A stretch of 64,000 nt of DNA from CAYWMY01 sp046352935 (GTDB taxonomy: Bacteria; Pseudomonadota; Gammaproteobacteria; Steroidobacterales; Steroidobacteraceae): positions 124,001 to 188,000 of the forward strand of contig JAXMGR010000007.1 of the NCBI GenBank assembly GCA_046352935.1, given 5' to 3'. The position numbers and the translations under genes are program-made. Shown piece by piece: positions 31,797 to 40,052 of the stretch (its first letter is position 1; each line of letters opens with the position of its first letter). The notes under the pieces were generated by a model that did not search any database, was not told the DNA's origin, and saw only the letters and a program-made list of their open reading frames with translations.

Positions 31797-32672
31797 ATGG
31801 ATGCCACTGCCGCCCCTCCGACGCTCAGCTGCCGGAAGGTCTCGAAGACCTTCCGCCGGGTGCCCGTGCTCGACGGCATCGACCTCGAACTCGCGCGCGG
31901 CGAGCGTGTCGCGCTGATCGGCTCGAACGGCGCGGGCAAGACCACGCTGTTCCGCTGCCTGCTCGGCGAGTACCTGCACGGCGGCGAGATCCGCGTGGCG
32001 GGCCGCGATCCGCGCGTGGACCGCACGGGGGTGCTCAAGGCCGTGGGCTTCGTGCCGCAGCTGCCGCCGCCGCTCAGGATGTCCGTGGGGTTGCTGATCC
32101 GCTTCGCGGCGGCGCTGTGCGGCTCGGACCCCGCACGCATCGATGCGATCGCCGGCCGTCTCGGGCTCGAGCTCGACGCGATCCGTGACCGCCAGTTCGT
32201 GCGGCTCTCGGGCGGCATGAAGCAGAAGATCCTCATCGCCATCGCGCTCGGCCGCGACAGTTCCATCCTCGTGATGGACGAGCCCGCAGCCAACCTCGAT
32301 CCTCCGGCGCGCAAGGTGTTCTTCGAACTGCTCGCCGAACGTGCGGGCGATGCCACGATGCTCGTCTCCAGCCACCGGCTCGACGAGGTCTCGACCCTCG
32401 TGAACCGCGTGGTCGAGATGGATCGCGGCCGCATCGTGCTCGATGACCGGATCGCGGGACAGGCGTCGCTGGAATCGCGGCTCGTCTGCCGCATCACGGT
32501 GCGCCAGGCCGAGCCCGCGCTCGTGAAGGCGCTGGCCGCGTGGAACCTGCGGGACCAGGGCGGCGGGCTCCGCTGGGAGGGCGTGATCGCCGGGGCGGAC
32601 CGGCTGCGGTTCCTCGGCACGATCTCGCGCTACAGCACGCAGCTCGACCGGCTGTCACTGGGAGAGGACTGA
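31797..32672 (+). CDS. nosF: NosF, ABC transporter ATPase
   Basis: 291 residues from ATG 31797. Walker A is GSNGAGKTT, the signature is LSGGMKQK, Walker B is ILVMDEPAANLD, and the switch His is in VSSHRLDEV. It powers the NosY permease; the NosDFY complex supports copper-sulfur site assembly on NosZ. The stop overlaps the nosL ATG by one base (TGATG), showing tight translational coupling. Confidence 0.94.
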   Translation: MDATAAPPTLSCRKVSKTFRRVPVLDGIDLELARGERVALIGSNGAGKTTLFRCLLGEYLHGGEIRVAGRDPRVDRTGVLKAVGFVPQLPPPLRMSVGLLIRFAAALCGSDPARIDAIAGRLGLELDAIRDRQFVRLSGGMKQKILIAIALGRDSSILVMDEPAANLDPPARKVFFELLAERAGDATMLVSSHRLDEVSTLVNRVVEMDRGRIVLDDRIAGQASLESRLVCRITVRQAEPALVKALAAWNLRDQGGGLRWEGVIAGADRLRFLGTISRYSTQLDRLSLGED

Positions 32673-33151
32673 TGGACCGTCGCCGCTGGCTGTTCCGTTC
32701 GGCTGCGTTCGCGGTGACCGCGACTCCGCTCGCGACGCTGCTCACGGCCTGCGGGCGCGGCGCCGGCGACGAGGGGCCCGCGGAGGTGCACTGGGGCCGC
32801 GACACCTGCACCCATTGCGGCATGGTGATCTCCGACCGTCGCTTTGCCGCACAGGTCCGGGGCGGCCCGCAGCGCGAGGCGCGATCTTTCGACGACATCG
32901 GCTGCGCGCTCACCTGGCTCGGCGGACAGCCCTGGGGACGCGATGCCGGGGTGCGCGTGTGGGTCGCGGCGCTTGCGAGCGAGGGTGAGTCCGCGCGCTG
33001 GCTGGACGCGCGCCGGGCGCACTACGTCAGCGGGCCGCAGTCGCCCATGGGCTACAACTTCGGCGCGCAGGACGCGCCTTCGCCGGGCAGCCTCGACTTC
33101 GCGGCGCTGCAGGCGCGCGTGCCGGTGCCGTCCGCGCCGGGTGCGCCATGA
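32672..33151 (+). CDS. nosL: NosL, periplasmic copper chaperone lipoprotein
   Basis: 159 residues. A basic N-terminus (MDRRRWLF) and hydrophobic stretch end at LLTACGRG, a lipobox whose Cys would be lipidated. The mature part has CTHCGMVISD, the C-x-x-C-G-M copper(I) motif of NosL, and ARSFDDIGCALTWL with a further conserved Cys; YVSGPQSPMGYNFG holds the conserved Met. NosL donates copper to NosD/NosZ for CuZ assembly. It sits between nosF and nosY, overlapping both. Confidence 0.93.
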   Translation: MDRRRWLFRSAAFAVTATPLATLLTACGRGAGDEGPAEVHWGRDTCTHCGMVISDRRFAAQVRGGPQREARSFDDIGCALTWLGGQPWGRDAGVRVWVAALASEGESARWLDARRAHYVSGPQSPMGYNFGAQDAPSPGSLDFAALQARVPVPSAPGAP

Positions 33152-33975
33152 GGCAGCTGTGGCTCACGGCACGGCTCGACATCACCGAGTCGCTGCGCGC
33201 GCGCTGGTTCCACGTCTACACGCTGGTGTTCGGCGGCATCGTGGCGCTGCTGTTCCTCTTCGGTCTCACCGAGTCGCGCGTGCTCGGCTTCGTCGGGCTG
33301 TCGCGCCTGCTCGTGACCTACATCCAGCTCACCATGGCGATCCTGCCCGTGTTCGTGCTGATCACCACCGTGCGTTCGGTGGCGGGTGATCGCGAGGCCG
33401 GCGTCTTCGAGTACCTGCTGTCGCTGCCGGTCTCGCTGGCCTCGTGGTTCTGGGGCAAGCTCGTCGGCCGCTACCTGATGATCTTCGTGCCCGTGATGCT
33501 GGCCATGGCGGTGGCCGTCGCGATCGCGCTCTTCCGCGGCATCCCGGTGCCGTGGGGCATCTTCGGCTACTACACGGCGCTGCTCGCGGCGATGTCGTGG
33601 TGCTTCCTCGGCATGGGCATGCTGATCTCCTCGCTCGCGCGCAGCACCGACCTCGCGCAGGGCGCGGCGTTCGTGCTCTGGCTCACGCTGCTGCTCTTCC
33701 TCGACCTCATCCTGCTCGGCGTGATGATCCAGGGGAAGGTCTCGCCGGAAGTCGCGGTCGCGATCGCGCTCGCCAACCCGCTGCAGGTGTTCCGCACCGC
33801 GGCGCTCGCACTGTTCGATCCGCAGCTCATCGTGCTGGGTCCCTCGGCCTGGGTGATCCTCGACCACTTCGGCCTGCCGGGCTACCGGGTGTTCGCGCTG
33901 GCCTATCCGGCGGTACTCGGCCTCGTCACCGCGGGGGCGGGCTACCTCGTGTTCCGCCGTTCCGACCTGCCCTGA
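33148..33975 (+). CDS. nosY: NosY, ABC transporter permease
   Basis: 275 residues overlapping nosL by four bases. Six membrane spans are apparent, starting with FHVYTLVFGGIVALLFLFGL and ending with VFALAYPAVLGLVTAGAGYL. The cytoplasmic RSVAGDREAGVFEYLLSLPV is the coupling-helix signature of NosY/ABC-2 permeases and contacts NosF. It completes the NosDFY copper-site maturation machine. Confidence 0.93.
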   Translation: MRQLWLTARLDITESLRARWFHVYTLVFGGIVALLFLFGLTESRVLGFVGLSRLLVTYIQLTMAILPVFVLITTVRSVAGDREAGVFEYLLSLPVSLASWFWGKLVGRYLMIFVPVMLAMAVAVAIALFRGIPVPWGIFGYYTALLAAMSWCFLGMGMLISSLARSTDLAQGAAFVLWLTLLLFLDLILLGVMIQGKVSPEVAVAIALANPLQVFRTAALALFDPQLIVLGPSAWVILDHFGLPGYRVFALAYPAVLGLVTAGAGYLVFRRSDLP

Positions 33976-33977
33976 CC

Positions 33978-34916
33978 ATGAGCACGCCCCTCGAACCCTC
34001 GCTCGCGCTCCTGCCGAACCCGCTGCTGCGCTACGTGGCCGCGGTGCGGCCCGCGTTCCTGGTCGTGACGCTCGTGGGCTGCGTGCTCGGCATCGCGAGC
34101 GCGGCCTCGGGCGGCGTCGCCGTCGACGCGACCTCCGCGACGGTGGCGCTGCTGTTCGCGCTCGTCGCGCACGCGGGCGTCAACGTCCTGAACGACTACT
34201 TCGATGCCCGCAGCGGCACCGACGCACTGAACGACGAGCGCCTGTTCCCGTTCACGGGCGGCAGCCGATTCATCCAGAACGGTGTGCTCTCCGAGCGCAC
34301 GACCGGCCTGTTCGGCTATGCGCTGCTCCTCGCCGTGGTCCCCGCCGGGCTCTGGCTCACCGCCGTGAGCGCGCCGGGGCTGATCGGCATCGGCCTGTTC
34401 GGGCTCGTCGTCGGGTGGGCCTATTCGGCGCCGCCGCTCGAGCTCGTGAACCGCGGGCTCGGCGAGTTCGCCGTGACCTGCGGCTGGGTGACGGTCGTGG
34501 TCGGCACGGACTACGTGCAGCGCCATGCCTTCGCGTTCGCGCCGCTCGCGGCCGGCCTCGGTTTCGCGCTGCTGGTCGCGAACCTGCTCTACATCAACCA
34601 GTTCCCGGACGCGAAGGCCGATGCGCGCGCCGGCAAGCGCACGCTCGTCGTGCGTCTCGGTCCCGCGCGGGCGCGCTGGGGCTATGTGCTGCTCGTGCTG
34701 CTCGCGGCGCTGTGGATCCTGGCGGGCATCGTCGCGGGTGTGCTGCCGCGTGTCGCGGCCGTGTCGCTGCTGTCACTCCTGCCGAGTGCCGCGGCGTCGC
34801 GCATCCTCTGGACCGCCGCCGCGCGCCCGGCGCTGCTGCGCCCGGCGATCAAGCTCACCATCCTGGCGGCTGTCGCCCACGGGCTGCTGCTCGCTGCGGC
34901 ACTGATGTTCGCCTGA
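33978..34916 (+). CDS. UbiA/MenA-family prenyltransferase in the nos cluster
   Basis: 312 residues beginning two bases after the nosY stop. The first Asp-rich motif is NVLNDYFDARSGTD and the second is NQFPDAKADARAGKR, both typical of UbiA-superfamily enzymes that attach a polyprenyl chain to an aromatic ring. The spacing and the N-D-Y-x-D form look most like MenA (1,4-dihydroxy-2-naphthoate prenyltransferase), but the exact substrate cannot be fixed. Eight or so membrane spans are apparent. Its position suggests it tailors the quinone used by NosG/NosH or NosB; this is inference. Confidence 0.8.
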   Translation: MSTPLEPSLALLPNPLLRYVAAVRPAFLVVTLVGCVLGIASAASGGVAVDATSATVALLFALVAHAGVNVLNDYFDARSGTDALNDERLFPFTGGSRFIQNGVLSERTTGLFGYALLLAVVPAGLWLTAVSAPGLIGIGLFGLVVGWAYSAPPLELVNRGLGEFAVTCGWVTVVVGTDYVQRHAFAFAPLAAGLGFALLVANLLYINQFPDAKADARAGKRTLVVRLGPARARWGYVLLVLLAALWILAGIVAGVLPRVAAVSLLSLLPSAAASRILWTAAARPALLRPAIKLTILAAVAHGLLLAAALMFA

Positions 34917-34935
34917 TCCCTCGCGGAGGATTGCC

Positions 34936-35286
34936 ATGAGACCCGTGCCGGCCTGCCTGCTGATCCTGTCGATGTTCGCTGCCCCGCTGGTGGCCGCGGG
35001 CGAGCCCGGCGCCGCCCCCGGCCTGAAGACCATCGAACGCCTCGGCGAAGTCAACGGCCAGGCGCTCGCCTGCGGTGCGAAAGAGCTGAGTGATCGCGCG
35101 CGTGCCCTGATGCTCGAGTTCGCGCCGCGCAGGCCGGAGTACGGCGCGGCCTTCGAGCAGGCGACGAACCGCGGCTATCTCGCGCAGGTCCGGGGCGGGG
35201 CGGCCTGCCCGGAACCGGGCGTGATCGCGCTGCGCCTCGAGGAAGTCGCGACGGCGCTGCGTGCCCCCGACACCCCCGGGAAGTGA
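34936..35286 (+). CDS. Unknown small periplasmic protein of the nos cluster
   Basis: 116 residues behind GGAGGA. A signal peptide ends near LVAAGEPG. The mature part has two Cys, in GQALACGAKELS and RGGAACPEPGV, which could form a disulfide or bind a metal, and is otherwise helical (ELSDRARALMLEFAP, LEEVATALRAP). I recognise no family. Its location between the prenyltransferase and SCO1, with short spacings, ties it to copper or electron handling for NosZ. Confidence 0.65.
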   Translation: MRPVPACLLILSMFAAPLVAAGEPGAAPGLKTIERLGEVNGQALACGAKELSDRARALMLEFAPRRPEYGAAFEQATNRGYLAQVRGGAACPEPGVIALRLEEVATALRAPDTPGK

Positions 35287-35290
35287 CGCG

Positions 35291-35938
35291 GTGACACGAG
35301 AATCGCCGCGGGCTTCGCTCCGGGCCGCGCGGGTCGCGCTCGTCCCGGTGCTCGTGGCGCTCATGGCGCTCGCAGCCACGCCCGCAGCCGCCGGGGAAAC
35401 GCCGGACACCACCGCACCCGCCGGCGATCGATCGGGCCCGGTCAATCCACGCTACGTGCTCCTCGACACGCGCGGCCGCATGGTCGGCAACGAGGACTTC
35501 CCGGGCCGCTTCCAGCTCATCACCTTCGGCTACACCTTCTGTCCGGACGTCTGCCCGACGACGCTCGCGACCATGGTGCAGGTGCGCCATCGCCTCGGCG
35601 CGCTCGGTGAGCGCCTGCAGCTCGTGTTCATCACGCTGGACCCCGAGCGGGACACGCCCGAGGTGCTCGCGAAGTATGCCGAGTACTTCGGGCCGGGCAT
35701 CACCGCGCTGACGGGCCCGCCGCAACTCGTGCAGGCCGCCGCGGACCATTTCCGCATCACGGTCCGCCGCTACGCGGACCCGGGTGCGAAGGCCGGCTTC
35801 TACAGCATCGACCACACCACCGGCCTCTATCTGCTCGGGCCGGACGGGCAGTTCATCGTGCGCCTGCCCTACGACGCGGGCATCGAGCCGACGGCCGCGC
35901 GGCTCGACGCGATCCTGCGGGCGGAGGAGGGGCGATGA
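35291..35938 (+). CDS. SCO1/SenC/PrrC-type copper chaperone
   Basis: 215 residues from GTG 35291. A signal peptide or anchor (LVPVLVALMALAATPAAAGE) precedes a thioredoxin fold. FTFCPDVCPTTLA-like sequence holds the C-x-x-x-C motif (FCPDVCP) and YSIDHTTGLY the conserved His; VFITLDPERDTPEVLA is another signature. SCO proteins insert copper into CuA sites, so this one likely matures the CuA centre of NosZ. The stop overlaps the next gene by four bases. Confidence 0.9.
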   Translation: MTRESPRASLRAARVALVPVLVALMALAATPAAAGETPDTTAPAGDRSGPVNPRYVLLDTRGRMVGNEDFPGRFQLITFGYTFCPDVCPTTLATMVQVRHRLGALGERLQLVFITLDPERDTPEVLAKYAEYFGPGITALTGPPQLVQAAADHFRITVRRYADPGAKAGFYSIDHTTGLYLLGPDGQFIVRLPYDAGIEPTAARLDAILRAEEGR

Positions 35939-36420
35939 GGCGCGCGCTGCTGTCCCTCGTGCTGGCGCTGGCGGCGACGCTGGCCGGCGCGGCGGAACCC
36001 CCGGGTGCGGAGGCGCTGTTCGCCGCGAAGCTGCTGACACCCGACGGTGTGGCTGCCTCGCTCGCGGCCTCGCGCGGGCGGCCGATGATCGTGAACTTCT
36101 GGGCGCGCTGGTGCACGCCCTGCCGCGAGGAGATCCCCGAGCTCGTCCGCGCGCACGAGGCGCGTCGTGGTGTCGACATCGTCGGCATCGACATCGGCGA
36201 GGAGCCCGCCGCGGTGCGCGAGTTCATGCGCGCGTACGAGATGAGCTACCGGGTCCTGGTCGCACGCGACGACGGTCTCGAACTGCTCGTCGCGCTCGGC
36301 AACCCGCACGCCAACCTGCCGTACACGCTCGCGATCGACCGCCGGGGCCGCATCGCCGGCCGCCGGCTCGGCGTGCTGACCCGCGCGCACCTGGATGCCC
36401 TGCTGGAGTCCCTGCGTTGA
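35935..36420 (+). CDS. TlpA/ResA-like periplasmic thioredoxin
   Basis: 161 residues with a signal peptide ending near TLAGAAEPP. PMIVNFWARWCTPCREEIPEL is the WCxxC active site of TlpA-type reductants, and the cis-Pro loop is in HANLPYTLAID. In the periplasm it could reduce the SCO or CuA cysteines before copper loading, or help haem attachment to the nos cytochromes. It overlaps both neighbours (ATGA upstream, TTGA downstream), so it belongs firmly to the operon. Confidence 0.9.
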   Translation: MRRALLSLVLALAATLAGAAEPPGAEALFAAKLLTPDGVAASLAASRGRPMIVNFWARWCTPCREEIPELVRAHEARRGVDIVGIDIGEEPAAVREFMRAYEMSYRVLVARDDGLELLVALGNPHANLPYTLAIDRRGRIAGRRLGVLTRAHLDALLESLR

Positions 36421-37109
36421 GATACGGAATCCGGATCGCCGGCCTGCTGGTCCTCGTCGTCGTCGGTTCCCTGAATGCGGCGCGCGCCGAGGAATCTCCG
36501 GCGCCGGCCCACGACGACGAGAAGGGGCGCGACATCAACGGTGTCTGCGCGGCCTGTCACGGCGAGTTCGGGCAGGGCGGCAAGCAGGGCGAGTACCCGC
36601 GCCTCGCGGGTCAGCGTGCGGACTACCTCATCGACCAGCTGAAATCCTTCCGCGCGCGGCGGCGCATCAACATCCCGATGTATCCCTACACGCAGGACCG
36701 CGAACTCCCCGACGAGGACATCGAGGCCATCGCGCGTTACCTCGCGGCCATCCAGCTGCCTACACGACCGCCGGAGTTCCAGGAGAGCGACGACGCGCTC
36801 ACGCGGCTGCTCGCCATGGACAAAGTCATGATCGTGCCGCGCCTCGAGGGCGACCTCGACAACGGCAAGGCGATCTTCCAGAAGGAATGCTTCAGCTGCC
36901 ACGCCCGCGACGGGCGCGGCCGCGGCAGGTTCCCGTCGCTCGTGGGCCAGTACACGAACTACCTGCAGCGCCAGATCGACATCTTCCTGAAGGGCGAACG
37001 CCCGCATGACGAGGACGGCCCGACCGGCATCCTGAACACGCTGAAGGCGCAGGACATCCACGACGTGCTGGCGTACCTGACCAGCCTGCAGGACACGGGG
37101 GCGCCCTGA
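36417..37109 (+). CDS. Dihaem c-type cytochrome at the end of the nos cluster
   Basis: 230 residues from TTG 36417, which overlaps the TlpA-like stop. The signal peptide ends near LNAARAEE. CAACH and CFSCH are the two haem motifs in tandem cytochrome c4/c553-like domains, each followed by YPRLAGQ or FPSLVGQ. It differs from the dihaem protein at 26734 and may be a second donor to NosZ or link to another oxidase. TTG starts are weak, which would lower its expression relative to its neighbours. Confidence 0.85.
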   Translation: MRYGIRIAGLLVLVVVGSLNAARAEESPAPAHDDEKGRDINGVCAACHGEFGQGGKQGEYPRLAGQRADYLIDQLKSFRARRRINIPMYPYTQDRELPDEDIEAIARYLAAIQLPTRPPEFQESDDALTRLLAMDKVMIVPRLEGDLDNGKAIFQKECFSCHARDGRGRGRFPSLVGQYTNYLQRQIDIFLKGERPHDEDGPTGILNTLKAQDIHDVLAYLTSLQDTGAP

Positions 37110-37182
37110 GCGGCTTTCGCGGACCCGGCCGCCTCGCTAGCATGCTCGCGCGGCTCCGTTGTGGGGCCGGAGGGGGTTCCAC

Positions 37183-37683
37183 ATGGCGACGCTTCCGGCC
37201 GGCTATCCGGCCCAGGCCTTCCAGGCCTTCGAGTTCCTGAGGTCGCGGCGGCCGCTGTCGGTCACCGACCTGCAGGTGCTGGCGCTGATCGAGGGCTTCG
37301 GCGAGTTCTTCTACCACCAGCTCGCCGACGGCGTGTCCGGCGAGGCCGCGGCGCTCCTGCGCCGGAATGGCCAGGAGGAGCGCGGCCACGCGCACCGGCT
37401 GCTCAAGGCCATCGAACTGAAGGGCGGGGCGCCGTTCGCGCTGCCGCCCGCCGCGGAGAACCCGTTCGTCGAGGGTGCGCCGTGCTTCACCGCGAGCGAC
37501 GAGTTCCTGGGGATGCTCGCCGCGGCCGAGGTCGACGGGGAGCGGATCTACCTCGGCTGGGCCGAGGGCGAGCCGCTGGCGGAAGTCGCGAAGCTGCTGC
37601 GCCAGAACGCCAGCGAGGAAATGCGGCACAGCGAGCGTGTGGGCGAGGCCCGGCGGCTGCTGAAGGTCGCGACTGCGGGCTGA
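37183..37683 (+). CDS. Ferritin-like (rubrerythrin-type fold) protein
   Basis: 166 residues from ATG 37183. The helical bundle shows possible di-iron ligands in IEGFGEFFYHQL, NGQEERGHAHRL, AAAEVDGERIYL and SEEMRHSERV, i.e. E ... E-x-x-H twice, as in ferritin-like proteins. It has no rubredoxin domain. Possible roles are iron storage or peroxide protection. It lies about 70 bp after the nos cluster and may be separately expressed. Confidence 0.75.
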   Translation: MATLPAGYPAQAFQAFEFLRSRRPLSVTDLQVLALIEGFGEFFYHQLADGVSGEAAALLRRNGQEERGHAHRLLKAIELKGGAPFALPPAAENPFVEGAPCFTASDEFLGMLAAAEVDGERIYLGWAEGEPLAEVAKLLRQNASEEMRHSERVGEARRLLKVATAG

Positions 37684-37815
37684 GGGATCGGCCGGTCGCG
37701 GCGCGGGCTCCCCGCGTCCGGCCTGGCGCCTTCCCGGTTCCTGACGCGGCGATCCCCGCGGGGTGAACGGGGCGCGGGGCGGTCCTGCCGTGTCGCACAG
37801 GGGGAGCGGAAACGA

Positions 37816-37846
37816 CGAGGCCGGTCATCGACCGGCCTCGCGGGTG
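37816..37846 (-). terminator. Terminator-like hairpin downstream of rpsT
   Basis: CGAGGCCGGT at 37816-37825 pairs with ACCGGCCTCG at 37831-37840 around a five-base loop. Read on the minus strand it lies about 25 bases after the rpsT stop, followed by a short T-containing tail (TCGTTTCC). It could also serve the + strand. Confidence 0.55.
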
Positions 37847-37866
37847 TTCCTCGAATGGAACGTGCC

Positions 37867-38133
37867 TTACTTGGCGAGCGCCTTGATGCTCTGCGCCAGC
37901 CGGCTCTTGTGCCGGGCCGCCTTGTTCTTGTGGATGATGCCCTTGCGCGCCATCGCGTCGATGACCGGCGTGGCGGCCTTCAGCGCGGCGGCTGCCTCGT
38001 CCTTCTTGCCGGCGTCGACGGCGGCGACGACGTTCTTGATCGCGGTGCGGACGGTCGAGCGCTGCGCAACGTTGCGGGCACGGTGTTCGGACGCCTGACG
38101 GGCGCGCTTCTCGGCGGATTTCGAGTTGGCCAC
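37867..38133 (-). CDS. rpsT: 30S ribosomal protein S20
   Basis: 88 residues from GTG 38133 with CAGGGAG upstream. ANSKSAEKRARQASEHR and RNVAQRSTVRTAIKN with C-terminal IIHKNKAARHKSRLAQSI are unmistakable S20. S20 binds 16S rRNA early in small-subunit assembly. The divergent arrangement next to murJ matches other gammaproteobacteria. A GTG start is unusual for such a highly expressed gene but rpsT commonly uses weak starts for autoregulation. Confidence 0.96.
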   Translation of the reverse strand: MANSKSAEKRARQASEHRARNVAQRSTVRTAIKNVVAAVDAGKKDEAAAALKAATPVIDAMARKGIIHKNKAARHKSRLAQSIKALAK

Positions 38134-38389
38134 GGCCACTCCCTGCGGGGGATGCTTCGAGAGCCGCGCATTCTGCTGACGGTTCAGGGGGTTGTCAACG
38201 GGCGAGGGCCCTTTCGATCGGCTATAGTCCCCGCCCCATGAGAATCGCCGACAGGGCCCGCGCCGGCCGCAGGCATCGCGGGTCGCCGGGCCCTTCAACC
38301 GGCCGCGGTCCGGCCCGCGGATCACGGTCCTGCGGCGGCAGTCCCTTCAGCCGCCCGCGCATGAACGGCGCACGCCCGGACGCCGGGCA

Positions 38390-39955
38390 ATGACCCGCGG
38401 CTTCCTGCGCAGCACCAGCCTCGTCGGGGCCATGACGCTCGTCTCCCGCGTCACGGGTCTCGTCCGCGACATGGTCTATTCGCAGGCCTTCGGCGCCGGC
38501 ACGCTGATGGACGCGTTCCTCGTCGCGTTCAAGATCCCGAACTTCCTGCGGCGGCTGACCGCCGAGGGCGCGTTCTCGCAGGCCTTCGTGCCCGTGATCT
38601 CCGAATACCGCGTGCGGCGCCCGCACGAGGACGTGCGCGGGCTCGTCGCGGGGATGAGCGGCACGCTGGGCGTCGTACTGTTCGTCGCGACGGTCATCGG
38701 TGTCCTCGCCGCGCCCGTGCTCATCTACCTGTTCGCGCCGGGCTTCCGCCACGACGGCGGCCGCTTCGACATGGCCGTGGAGATGCTGCGGTTCACGTTC
38801 CCCTACCTGCTGTTCATCTCGCTGACGGCGCTCGGCAGCGGTGTGCTGAACAGCTACGGCCGCTTCGGCGTGCCGGCGTTCAACTCGACGCTGATGAACC
38901 TGGTGATGATCCTGTTCGCGGTCGGGATCGCGCCGTTCTTCTCCGATCCGGGACTCGTGCTCGCGATCGGCGTGTTCGTCTCCGGCATCGCCCAGCTCGT
39001 CGCGCAGTATCCGGCCCTGCACAAGCTCGGCCTGCTGACACGGCCGCGCTGGGCCTGGAACCATGAAGGCGTGCGCCGCATCGGCCGGCTCATGCTGCCC
39101 GGCATCTTCGGCTCGTCGGTCGCGCAGGTGAGCCTGCTGCTCGACACCGTGATCGCCTCGTTCCTCGTGACGGGCAGCATCGCCTGGATGTACTACGCGG
39201 ACCGCCTCGTCGAGTTCCCGATGGGGGTGTTCGCCATCGCGCTCAGCACCGTGATCCTGCCCGGGCTCTCGGCGCAGCACGCGGCGAAGTCGGTCGAGCG
39301 CTTCCAGGCGACGCTCGACTGGGCGCTAAGGCTCACCTTCGTGATCGCGCTGCCCGCGGCCGTGGGGCTCTTCGTGCTGGCGGGGCCGCTCACCGCGACC
39401 ATCTTCGGCTACGGCGAGTTCAACGCGCGCGATGTCGAGATGTCCTCGTACGCGCTGATGGCCTATGCCCTCGGACTCATGGGCTTCAGCCTCGTGAAGG
39501 TGCTGGCACCGGGCTATTTCGCGCGCCAGGACACGAAGACGCCGGTCAAGGTCGGCATGATCTCGCTCTGCGCCAACATGGGGTTCAACGTCGCCGTGGT
39601 CGTGCCCGCGCACCTGGCCGGCTTCGTCGCACCGCACGCGTTGCTCGCGCTGTCGACCGGGATGTCGGCGATGCTGAACAGCACCCTGCTGTACCGGGGG
39701 CTCCAGCGTGCGGATGTCTACCATCCCTCGGCGCAGTGGCGCCGGCTGTGGCCGCGGCTCCTGCTCGCCAATGCGCTGCTCGCCGCTTTCCTGTGGCTCT
39801 CGGCCGGCGACTGGGCGGCCTGGAACGCGTATTCGCCGGTGACGCGCATGGTGAGGCTCGGCGCCTGCGTGGGCGGCGGCGTCGCGCTGTACTTCGCGGC
39901 CCTGTGGTTCTCGGGCCTGCGCTACCGAGACCTCAAGGTCGCGCCGCCGCCCTGA
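38390..39955 (+). CDS. murJ: MurJ, lipid II flippase
   Basis: 521 residues. LVSRVTGLVRDMVYSQAFGA and MDAFLVAFKIPNFLRRL with AEGAFSQAFVPV are the conserved MurJ/MviN opening. About 14 membrane spans follow, and LLDTVIASFL, GSIAWMYYADRLVEFPMGVF and ALSTVILPGLS are further signatures. It flips lipid II for peptidoglycan synthesis. It is divergent from rpsT and upstream of ribF-ileS in the usual gammaproteobacterial order, here separated by two minus-strand genes. Confidence 0.96.
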   Translation: MTRGFLRSTSLVGAMTLVSRVTGLVRDMVYSQAFGAGTLMDAFLVAFKIPNFLRRLTAEGAFSQAFVPVISEYRVRRPHEDVRGLVAGMSGTLGVVLFVATVIGVLAAPVLIYLFAPGFRHDGGRFDMAVEMLRFTFPYLLFISLTALGSGVLNSYGRFGVPAFNSTLMNLVMILFAVGIAPFFSDPGLVLAIGVFVSGIAQLVAQYPALHKLGLLTRPRWAWNHEGVRRIGRLMLPGIFGSSVAQVSLLLDTVIASFLVTGSIAWMYYADRLVEFPMGVFAIALSTVILPGLSAQHAAKSVERFQATLDWALRLTFVIALPAAVGLFVLAGPLTATIFGYGEFNARDVEMSSYALMAYALGLMGFSLVKVLAPGYFARQDTKTPVKVGMISLCANMGFNVAVVVPAHLAGFVAPHALLALSTGMSAMLNSTLLYRGLQRADVYHPSAQWRRLWPRLLLANALLAAFLWLSAGDWAAWNAYSPVTRMVRLGACVGGGVALYFAALWFSGLRYRDLKVAPPP

Positions 39956-40052
39956 GCGGTGCCGGCAGCGCGGCGCCGGGACCCTCCGTCAACAGCCCGC
40001 GCGTCCGGCGTCGAGCCGTCGGGAAATGATGAGTCTCCCCCGTTTCCGTCGA

